The position numbers and the translations under genes are program-made. This document shows positions 55,436 to 64,000 of a stretch of DNA of 64,000 nt, in pieces (position 1 is the first letter of the stretch; each line of letters starts with the position of its first letter). Source of the stretch: Cheiracanthium punctorium (Eukaryota; Arthropoda; Arachnida; Araneae; Cheiracanthiidae); the NCBI GenBank assembly GCA_038373885.1, contig JAWZYV010016590.1, positions 558,001 through 622,000 of the forward strand, read 5' to 3'. A model generated the notes under the pieces. It was given only the letters and a program-made list of their open reading frames with translations, did no database searches and was not told the DNA's origin.

Positions 55436-57300
55436 TTGGATTGCAACCTGCCCTGTTTGGTTCGTTTTTCCACAGATTTAAAACTTGAAATTTACGACAC
55501 TTCGCGCACTTATCTATCGTCTAAAAAATTCGCCAAGAACAGGGCTAAAGTACATTTTAGTCATTTGCGTTTCACCAAAGTGGGGAATAATTTCACTTTT
55601 TGCAAATTTTGTTGTAATACTATAACCCTATACCACTGCTGAAACTTAGTGTTTTAATTTCAAAATTGACACAACAATGGAACCATCTCCCAACTTGGTG
55701 CGAAATAATGCTACGTGCGAAATTAGTTCTTTAATTTTTTTTCGGTGCATTAACATATTACACAAAAATTTTAAGTTCCGCACAACCACCTCCATACGAA
55801 CTTTAACTATGCCGAATTTCATGCTCATACGTTCGCGCAATGTGCTGCAAAAGGGACACAAAGGTTTTCCTTAGCGTATTTATATATACATAGATAGACG
55901 TTAAATTAATCATACATCCACATATAAGAAATATAGCTTGCGATAGAAAATGAAGTTTTTTTTTTTTTTTTTAAAGTCACGTAATCCAATCGCCTTCATC
56001 GACAAATACTGATCTATATGCAAATTATCGGGAATCCAAAATATTATTCTTTTTTAATTCCCAGTGCTTTATTAGCAATGCAGTTATGAAAAATATTTCG
56101 TCACTGGAACAGATGAAAAAAAATGTTATGAAGAATGCGCTTAATCAATAAACTTTTTTTAAAATAAATTTCTCAACGGAAAATGAAGATGAAAAAAAAA
56201 ATGAAAAAGACAGTACCTGTCAAAATGACAAACGATCTGACGTTAGCGACTCTGATTCAAACCAGCTGACGTCTATGACTCCAATATCAATTGGAATAAT
56301 AGAGTCAGAACTTGAAATTTTGGGAAGCAGATGAAATTGGAATTTCATTTTCCTTCAGTATGACATTCGCTATGATAGATAATCGAGACGATATATATAT
56401 ATATATATATACATACATATAATTTTTTAGTATCATTATTGCGTAATGAACTATGGATATTTTCTATTTGAATATCCGAAGATATGACTTCAAATGAAAA
56501 TCAATGTTTATCAAAAGGAAACTGTGTTTTCTTGTTTTTAATTAAAAAGGGATCTTTTCCATGAAGTAAATGCATTTGAGTTTCGAAATTAAATTCTTAC
56601 TCAACAGACAAATTTTTTTATCTTAAGAGATTTTTATTCAATAAGATGAGAGTTTGTTTGTTTGATTATTTACTTATTTATTTTTTAACTTAATGGAGTA
56701 ACATAATTTCATCTTTAATTGTTGACAATCACTTTACAAAAATGCTAGTCATAGAGGAGAAGAGCAGATGTTCATTTCACCTTGACATTGTTTCCCTAAA
56801 TTCTTTTATTATGGAAACGCCATTAGAAAGAAAGTACACTATTTTTATGTAAACAAAGGATCTATATACAATTTCTTTACTTAAATGATAGTTTTGTTAG
56901 ATTTTATATATTTTTGTATAATTTTGGGAAAGAAAAAATAATCATTAGTTAAAATTGTACTCGCAGTTAAACGTATTTTAGGATATTCACCGACAGTATC
57001 TGTTAGATTTTATACATATTTTTTATAATTTTGTGAAAGAAAAAATAATCTGCAGTGAAAATTGTACAAACGTATTTTAGGATATTCACCGATAGTATCT
57101 GTTCAATTTTGATGGAAGTCGGACTCTTGATTGGAAGACGCACATTCAAATGCAAAGAGCATCTCATGTAAGCTGAAAATATGCAAACTGATACTGTGAA
57201 CAGCACCAACATTTCCCCTAGTCGTGACTTTTCATACTAAGCATTTTACATCTCTAAGTACAGAAACCTGTATGAAACATTGCTATAGTTTTAATAAGTA
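55436..57300. other. AT-rich non-coding DNA with one small exon-like frame
   Basis: Frame 56152-56334 (plus, no start codon) reads an acidic, serine-rich peptide (NDKRSDVSDSDSNQLT) of about 60 codons ending in TGA. Its composition looks protein-like but there is no clear splice acceptor. A TA microsatellite lies at 56391-56410. Nothing else was recognised. Confidence 0.3.
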
Positions 57301-57798
57301 GGGGGAAGTGGCCCAAAATTATCCTACACGGCAAAACGATCCATATATGCTTTTCCATACAGGCAGCACTTTACCTACTATGCAACACTTAAATTAGTTG
57401 CGGCAAGTCAAGAAGAACCAATGGCAATATTTAAGCGATGGGTGTATTACGTGTCTGAGTAGATTTCTTCAAAACACTGGGTTTTAACATATCTCTTATA
57501 AGGTAAGCACTAACTTTCCTTTTTACTCGTATTTAGAAATACTTTATACAGAATAATATTTAATATACAGAAATAGGACTCTGTTTACTGAATCAAGTCT
57601 GTTTTAAGGAGTGAATTACACTTGTTTAGAAGTTAGGTTTCTCTGCGTGTTCCAGTAATATGACCAAAGTGGGCAGCCATACTGCCGAGTAAAATGATCC
57701 ATCGACTGAAGAATCTCCAGTACCGGGCACTAGTCAAAACGGCAGCCTTTCAGGCGTTCTCAAAATGTATGACTCGCCATTACATTTTTACAATCCTA

Positions 57799-57914
57799 AC
57801 ATGTAGCATGTAAGGAAAGTATTGTAATCATGTAAAAATTCGAATTCGAAATTTTGGTGTATTGACACGTTTTGATGTTTTCTGAATTCATTTATGCTAT
57901 TTTTACGAGATGTA

Positions 57915-57954
<40 letters not shown>

Positions 57955-58402
57955 TGTGTTTGTGAGTGAACACGATAGCTCCTGAACGGGGCATGCGATT
58001 GAGCTCAAATTGGGTATATATGTTATAAACCACCGTCGCAAGACCGGTATTGATTTTGGTGTGTATAGGACTTACAGTTTTTCTACAGGGCTACGACAAA
58101 GATTTCTTTTACATTATGGCCTATGGGGAGAAATTCTTGAAAGTGCGCTAGCGTTTAAACGGTACATTCGATTCAGCTCAAATTGGATATACATGTTATA
58201 AACCAACATCGTAAGACCGGTATTGATTTTGATATGTATAGGACTTATAGTTTTTCTACAGGGCTACGACAATTTCTTTTACATTATGGACCATGGGGAG
58301 AAATTCTTGAAAGTGCGCTAGCGTTTAAACGGTGCATTCGATTAAAATTTATTTAAATGCTTGGTAATGATCTTAATCGTAAGTGTTCGGAAAGTCGAGT
58401 GG
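57799..58402 (+). mobile_element. TG-repeat-containing element, copy 1 (two core units)
   Basis: It starts ACATGTAGCATGTAAGGAAA and ends GAAAGTCGAGTGG. After a (TG)n tract of about 40 bp (57918-57960) come two head-to-tail ~170-bp core units beginning CGATT(G/C)AGCTCAAATTGG. A second copy in reverse at 61862-62345 has one core unit. The layout, microsatellite plus conserved block, recalls non-autonomous Helitron-type elements, but no terminal hairpin was proven. Confidence 0.78.
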
Positions 58403-58631
58403 AGTCACTCCAGATTTTTTACTTTATTTCTGCTTTTATTGCAGACTATGATTTTTGATTTATAGTTTTTAAGTATTCCATTTTATTATTTCTGACACTT
58501 TTTTTATTTTAAAATTTTAGTAAAACAAATTATGCGTTCTATATGATAGTAAAACTTATTTTATTTCATTATGTATAGGCATAATTACTTTTACATATTT
58601 TGTTTTGAAGATAAAATACAATATACAATTA

Positions 58632-59133
58632 TTGGGTTGGCAACAAAGTAATTTCGTTTTTACGTATGTCAATATTTCATCTGACCAAAACTACTGAAGC
58701 TAATGATACTTAATTTGGCACATACGTGAGTTCATTAAGATAGATGCTAATTTAGAGAGCTTTTTCCAAAATTTGTAAACTTAGGAGGTGTAGGTTGCCA
58801 AAAAGGCCTTTTCACACATCCCACGTGATCTCTAAGAAAAATAGAGATATCCGTGAAATTTTTGCTGTAAAATTCAACAGTCACGAATACCTAAAAATCA
58901 ATTCAGGAAATTTTGAATATTGTCCTCCAAGGAGGATAGACATTAAAAAAAGGGGACGGGGGGAGGCATCTTCCATGGACGAAAAAAAGTGTTACCAGTT
59001 AAACTCTTGATTTAAAATGGAGGACGTATGAAATCTATGTTTAGGCACGGCTTGCCTGAAATTAAAAACTTGTTGAAAATATATTTGTTTGAATTTTATG
59101 TAAAAAAACGTAATTACTTTCTTGCCAACCCAT
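58632..59133. mobile_element. Mariner-type MITE, 502 bp
   Basis: The ends TTGGGTTGGCAACAAAGTAA and, on the complement, ATGGGTTGGCAAGAAAGTAA are mariner-like TIRs of about 30 bp, with TA outside both (58630-58631, 59134-59135). The interior has no transposase motif; the 71-codon frame at 58795-59010 is without a domain. Confidence 0.92.
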
Positions 59134-59365
59134 TATTTTGAAGTATCATTTTGCCCTTGGGTGAGGATAAAATGATCCTTTGGACTCTTTTTCAAAATTC
59201 TGTTTTTCTCGTTACTCAATTTGGGTTTAAAGCTTTATTAAAGTATGCTTATGATGCCTACTATAGTGTAAAATATTTTGTGCAAAAAGCGAAAGTTTTA
59301 TTTAACATTTATGTTATTTTATACAAACTTTCCCCTAGAGGTGATCATTTTGGGCCACCTCCCCC

Positions 59366-59675
59366 TTTGTTGTTCTAATCAAGGAGTTTTAAGTACTTTA
59401 TATGACAGCCATGCATCCACTGAGAACTTCTGTGTTGCTCTAGTATCCCATCGTACCTCATAGGGGGTTTCTTGGATGAACGTGAAGTGCTTGCACGATT
59501 ACAGTATTTTACATACAGTATACATTGACAAGATATCACAAGGATTACAAAATAAAGCAAAAACAGTATGTCTATCACTTATAGTTCTTCTACAAGAGGA
59601 TTTAAAAGTATTCCAATGCATTACAGCCAACAACATTTAAGATACATTAATCCAACTCAAGCACATTTCAATAAA
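59366..59675. other. Non-coding DNA
   Basis: Nothing recognised. Confidence 0.4.
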
Positions 59676-60152
59676 TAGAGTGGTTCAAAACTTTATGCCA
59701 GCAATGTAAAGGGTGATGTAGGAGGCCATGACGGTCCAGAATCACATAGCAATGTGTCGTCGGAAATGTCGTTTTCAAAAATCACTTTGAAAGAATTGAT
59801 TGAGTGTTTGTCTAAACCCTCAATCGAGTTTCATAAGCAATGAGCTTTTCTCCGACACTTTCAACAATGAAATGAAGCAGAGTTTGTAAACTACTAAGTT
59901 TGGTTAAGTGCTTTCTGTGAAAGGTGAATCAGTTTCTGACATACGATGATCAGAAAGTTCACTGTCACTTCAACACTTCTTCCAAAGTGATTATGAACAG
60001 ATTCACGAAAAAGACATGAACCACCCTCATACTTATTTATACAGGTACATGAAGACGGCATTTCCGACCCCACATCGCTGCATGATTTCTGAACCTTGTT
60101 GGTCCCCCTGTATCACCCTTTACATTTTTAACATAAAGTTTTGAATCAGCCT
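59676..60152. mobile_element. MITE with ~95-bp inverted arms
   Basis: The left end AGAGTGGTTCAAAACTTTAT and the complement of the right end CAGGCTGATTCAAAACTTTA begin long inverted arms sharing TGTAAAGGGTGAT and TCGGAAATG(T/C)CGT. The interior is about 280 bp and non-coding. End positions are uncertain by a few bases. Confidence 0.8.
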
Positions 60153-61168
60153 GCATGAACGATTATACCTGCTTACTGTTCATTTAAAGAATGTAAATAG
60201 CATTTAAAGTCTTTTGCAGGGACTCCCACAATTATATTATTAGAGCCAAACAGCTAATTTGAGGTCATCCTTAAAATCTCGCCATGTTTGACAACGATAC
60301 ATCGCCGAATTTGGTGTAAGAAAAACTTGCGTTGAAAAATGTTTATGATCGATGTGTTTGTCATGCTTTATCTTCTTGATTTTACATGCACGGAGCGGAT
60401 TCATTGAGGTCGCTCTTACGTTAAGGTGACCAGATTTTCTGAACATAGAATTGGGGCATGTCCCAAATTCTGAAACAAAATTGGGGATATTTTATAATTA
60501 ATGAAATAATTAGCAGTCATCCAATTAAAAAACAATGTAATATAATCAAAAATTGTCCACACTGCTTTTTTTTTACATTTAGGTTACAAATCGCAAAAAA
60601 CACAGAATTGAGGACGTTTGGTCACATTAAATTATGTTGTCTGTGAGAGGCACTACATAAAACCACAACGAATTTTAGTCAATGCGTTTTGCACAAAACG
60701 TCTGAGGAGAGAAAAGAAATCTGAAGACTCTTCGAAAAGATCAAACTACTGCATGCTTTCAAAGTACAGCGATATGTTTATGAATAATTAGTAGAAAATA
60801 TTCAGCTTTAAATCTACTTCTCGGATTTCATCGGGATACTCGAGAACAACCACCAAATATTTTATTATCATACTTTGATTTAGAAATGAATAGATGCTTT
60901 TCAAAGCTAATTTATAAAGACAAACGGCGAATATTTCTGCCTTTGAGCATTTTGAATGTGTTGGGAATTGAACGTCACTTAAAATTAATCATCATATTTT
61001 AAAAGCATTCGCAAAATTTTGTGAAGCTAGTGATATACTAATTTATTTCAGCTGTCAACTGTTGTTTGCCTCTCTATTCCGCTCAAAATTACTGCTTTCG
61101 AAACTAATTAAAATTTATATGTTAGTAATTGATGTAAATAATTGCTTTTAAATTATGAATATTCGAAA

Positions 61169-61211
<43 letters not shown>

Positions 61212-61861
61212 TATATATATATTCATATATTCATATATTAATAAATAAACGCAAACACACTCATATACAGGGTGTCCCATAATGTGGTAACACGCTTTAC
61301 TTCTTTATCTCATAGAGAAAAGTGGACAACGTAAATTAAAAAATTTGTTCAAAATAGAATAGCGAAACAAATTACTTTAAGAATAAATGTCTGTCTTTAA
61401 TTAAAAAAAAAACTTACGCTTTATGAATTTGTATACTAACACCATACGAATAAATTCCCAATTAGTAAAATGTTTCCACTTTACTAATGAGGTGATATAC
61501 AAAATTTCAGCATTTCATTGTAAAATTTTACTCTTTTGTGATATTTATTAAATTTCTATAAGACAACACGCACAAATAAATTGGGTCCCATACACTAATC
61601 GTGAAATGTACAAAATTTGAGAATTATATCCAAGAAAATGTCAGAGATATGAAGATAAGTGTATGCTGATTTAAACAAATTTTCAGTGGCTCTCGAAAGA
61701 AAAAAAAATCACATGGGATGATCACTTTTTAGAGGTCGAACACAAATAACTAAAAATTTTCTTTTTCTTTTTGGCAGTAAACATTTATTTTAAACGTTTT
61801 TTATGGGGAGTATTTCACAAATTAGGATTTTTTTTTTTTTGGTACGCTGTTCCTATATACG
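60153..61861. other. AT-rich non-coding DNA
   Basis: Contains a TA microsatellite (61171-61226) and a solitary CAGGGTGTCCCATAA end-like sequence near 61268. No gene was recognised. Confidence 0.45.
61171..61226. repeat. (TA)n microsatellite
   Basis: Nearly uninterrupted AT/TA dinucleotides. Confidence 0.93.
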
Positions 61862-62345
61862 CTACTCGACTTTCCAATCAATTACGATTAAGATCATTAC
61901 CAAGAATTTATATAAATTTTAATCGATGAATAATCGAAACATATATACCAAATTGAAGCTCAATCGAATGCACCGTTTAAACGCTAGCTCACTTTCCAGA
62001 ATTTCTCCCCATATGCCATAATGTAAAAGAAATCTTTGTCGTAGCCCTATAGAAAATCTATAAGCCCTATACACATCAAAATCAATACTGGTCTTACAAT
62101 GGTGGTTTAAAACATATATACCCAATTTGAGCTCACTCCAATGCCCCGTTTAGGAATTATAGTGTTCACTGACATACACATAATTACGCATGCACACACA
62201 CACACACGCATACACACACATGCACACATACTTCTCATAAAAATAGCATAGATGAATTCAGAAGACTTCAAAACGTGTAACTACTCCAAAATCTCGAAGT
62301 CGAATTTTTTCATAATTACAATACTTTCCTTACATGGTACATGTT
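61862..62345 (-). mobile_element. TG-repeat-containing element, copy 2 (one core unit, inverted)
   Basis: The complement matches 57799-58402 across its full length, including the (CA)n tract at about 62187-62230, but carries a single core unit. A 68-codon frame (61919-62125) is the counterpart of the frame in copy 1. Confidence 0.85.
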
Positions 62346-63046
62346 CGAAAAGTAGAAAAGTGTAACTTATTTGAAAATTTACAAGAGAAATCTTCCCTTA
62401 CCTTATTTTGAACATTTTTACAATATGCATTGCCCACTTATCTCAAATGGATAAAAAAAATTACGCGTGTTACCCACTTTTGGAGGCATATTTACATTTT
62501 CATGTATCTGATTAAGTTATACGTACATACAGAATTGATATTTTATGCAAATAGAAATTATGATTTTTTTCTTTTAAAGTGAAACTGAAGATAGCAGAGT
62601 GAGTCCAGAATTCGTTTCAACGGCATTGCAACTGCAAAGATTCGCTAGTGTGGAAAATATTCTTTGGAAGAAAATATAGAAGTTAACTTGGAGAGCATGA
62701 AAAAATACAGAGTGGATTTGAAGAAAGGAAAAAGGTGAGTGTGCCTGTGCGTAAAAAAGTACTAAGGAAGATACTGTGCTTCTAAATTTAATTATTGGTT
62801 AAAAATTACGGATATGCTTCCGATAACAATGGATTTGAGGGTGGGGTGGTGTTGGATGCTTTTCCTGTGGATAGGAATAAAATTCAAAATGTCCATTCCT
62901 TTATTATTCTCAAAGTGAGAAGAGAGTTTTTTTAAAATTCAGAGAAGTAAATAGCAATTTAGCATTTCAAAAATAAATACGATTTTTTTTAAAAATGCAC
63001 TTATTTTTCCGTTATAACGATAATGTCTGAAATGAATTCATAGGAA
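62346..63046. other. Non-coding DNA with a possible terminal exon
   Basis: Apart from 62580-62679, no structure was recognised. Confidence 0.4.
62580..62679 (+). CDS. Weak candidate exon of an unknown gene
   Basis: A pyrimidine tract and acceptor (TTTTTTTCTTTTAAAG, ending 62579) precede a 32-codon open frame (ETEDSRVSPEFVSTALQLQ onward) ending in TAG at 62677. A good donor (AAAAAG followed by GTGAGTG) lies further on at 62733, but the frame is closed before it. It could be a terminal coding exon, part of a UTR exon or chance. Confidence 0.18.
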
Positions 63047-63048
63047 TA

Positions 63049-63698
63049 TGAGGTGTGTCTAAAAAGTTCGGTGAATGATATTAGAAAAGAAACAAAACAG
63101 AAGAAACAAATAAATTTCCTTTATTGGCCTTCAAAGTAATCTTAATTGTACACAACACACTTTTGACAACGTTCATAAATCTCTGAAAACTGTCAGAAAA
63201 TGCCTCTTTCGGAATCGATCGCAGAACGGATGCGATACTTCCGCAAAACGTGGCCCTTTTAGGAGCTCCTTCATGCGGGGAAACAGAAAGAACTCCGCAG
63301 GTGCCAGATCAGGGGAATACGGTAGATGATCGAGAACAGTTATGCCACGTTGAGCCAATAATTGGCGCACGCGGATTGCAGAGTCAGTGGGCGCGTTATC
63401 GTGCAGCAGGACCCACTGCCCAGTCCTGCTCAATTGTGGCCCGTACACTAGCACCAGCATTCAATGTGTCTCCGTAGCCGTTTTTCCCAATTTGTAATGC
63501 TCCATTGCACGGTGACACTACCTCTCACACTGACTACGTTCGACTTCCAGTAGCGGTCTTTTCCATGACAGCCACGAGGCTTCTTGCTCGGTGGCGCTCC
63601 TTGACATGTCTCTGGATCGTCATGTGCAAGCGCCTGCGCGTAGCAGATATTGCCGTTGAGATATCGGACCATTCACCGGACCTTTTTGACACACCTCG
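63049..63698 (-). mobile_element. Internally deleted mariner element, 650 bp
   Basis: The left end TGAGGTGTGTCTAAAAAGTT and the complement of the right end CGAGGTGTGTCAAAAAGGTC are TIRs continuing through CGGTGAATG. TA lies outside both ends (63047-63048, 63699-63700). A full mariner would be about 1.3 kb, so roughly half is missing. Confidence 0.93.
63173..63460 (-). pseudogene. Mariner transposase C-terminal part
   Basis: The minus-strand frame contains VLLHDNAPTDSAIRVRQLL and YSPDLAPAEFFLFPRMKE, the second and third catalytic boxes. The third acidic residue is Glu where classical mariner has Asp, with 34 residues between. HDNAPTD replaces the usual HDNAPAH. The N-terminal half before it (63448-63672) is rearranged and lacks the first catalytic Asp. 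Not functional. Confidence 0.88.
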
Positions 63699-63721
63699 TA
63701 TATATATATATGTATATATTA

Positions 63722-64000
63722 TATAGGAAAAATATAAATAGGAAAAATCTAAATAGTTATGCTAATACAAAAACAGATGATTATATAATTTTCAATAAAA
63801 AATTTTCTAACATTATAAAAGATTACAAAAAAAAGTTTGTTTTTTGTCCTGTTGATAAAGCCTCCAATAACTTTGCCATAATTTGTAAACTTTTTTATTT
63901 TAACACAGTACATAATGAACTTAATAATAGCAATGTATATACAAAAGTAAATAATAATCTCTCAACTATTATAAAAAAAATTTCTGCTTTTTCCAAAAAA
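63722..64000 (+). CDS. Probable Penelope-like retroelement reverse transcriptase, partial (runs off the window)
   Basis: A frame of 93 codons is open from 63722 to the window end, with no start codon required and no stop. From about residue 19 it reads DDYIIFNKKFSNIIKD and KKKFVFCPVDKASNNFAIIC, then FNTVHNELNNSNVYTKV. The FVxxPVDKASNN(F/I)AIxCK box followed by a short NEL segment is what I associate with the region before the RT core in Penelope-like elements. The AT-rich first 18 codons derive from the adjacent TA repeat and are probably not part of the gene. The catalytic motifs would lie beyond the window, and intactness cannot be judged. Confidence 0.6.

Larger units (their letters stand above)
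57301..59365 (-). mobile_element. Family A TIR element, inverted copy interrupted by two insertions
   Basis: 57301-57787 matches the complement of the right half of the 3533-4444 element (shared text such as GGTACTGGAG, TCATTTTAC(C/T)CGGCAGTATGG). 59136-59365 matches the complement of its left part. The termini are GGGGGAAGTGGCCCAAAA and, on the complement, GGGGGAGGTGGCCCAAAA. The AT-rich centre of the family is replaced by a TG-repeat element and a mariner MITE. Confidence 0.82.

Noticed and set aside
55394..55642. 82-codon plus-strand frame next to the helicase-like scrap
   Set aside because: No domain recognised and it partly overlaps the opposite-strand frame.
61266..61290. CAGGGTGTCCCATAATGTGG resembles a mariner-type TIR
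   Set aside because: No matching inverted end was found downstream or upstream and no transposase text lies nearby, so a complete element is not supported.

Overview
The window looks like AT-rich intergenic or intronic DNA from an arthropod. The mix of elements (Tc1-like and mariner transposons, BEL/Pao and Jockey-like retroelements, a probable Penelope-like fragment, tRNA-derived SINEs, hAT/piggyBac/mariner MITEs) would fit a chelicerate such as a spider. That placement is inference from element types, because no host gene was recognised. There is no sign of prokaryotic operons, rRNA or CRISPR. Host coding content is at most a candidate internal exon at 12100-12319 and weaker exon-like pieces near 39475, 56152 and 62580.

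Layout. 1-3.5 kb: unannotated AT-rich DNA with one perfect palindrome. 3.5-10 kb: non-autonomous DNA elements. These are a 912-bp TIR element, a 109-bp hairpin MITE, an 847-bp hAT MITE with an exact 8-bp target duplication, and a 742-bp fold-back MITE. A tRNA-like SINE head and a local tandem duplication lie among them. 12-18.4 kb: the candidate exon, a SINE, a composite repeat block (15239-17192) holding another SINE and a MITE, then three head-to-tail copies of a Tc1-like transposase N-terminus. 23.8-25.6 kb: a full-length but broken Tc1 element followed by a piggyBac MITE flanked by TTAA.

26.6-35.3 kb is the centrepiece, a nested set of insertions. A Jockey-like LINE with ORF1, endonuclease and reverse transcriptase is split at 27725 by an element with CCCAGACAGCACA termini. 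That element is split by a BEL/Pao LTR retrotransposon (28454-32245, 5-bp target duplication ATTAT) and also carries a SINE. The right half of the LINE is hit by a second copy of the 109-bp hairpin MITE. Intact boundaries give a relative order of insertion.

35.8-37.7 kb: a near-intact Tc1 element and a 129-bp hAT MITE with exact 8-bp target duplications. 40.9-44 kb: an internally deleted mariner-type transposase, a broken Tc1 transposase and a MITE. 44-52 kb: mostly bare AT-rich DNA with two CpG-rich islands that could be promoters and a minisatellite. 52-64 kb: scrambled mariner pieces, a possible Helitron helicase scrap, a second nest (57301-59365) in which a TIR element contains a TG-repeat element and a mariner MITE, another copy of the TG-repeat element, a 650-bp deleted mariner and, running off the right edge, the probable Penelope-like open frame.

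Every transposase and polymerase seen carries frameshifts, stops or deletions, except the partial frame at the right edge, which is open as far as it can be read. The window records repeated insertion, internal deletion and hairpin-forming rearrangement rather than a working gene set.
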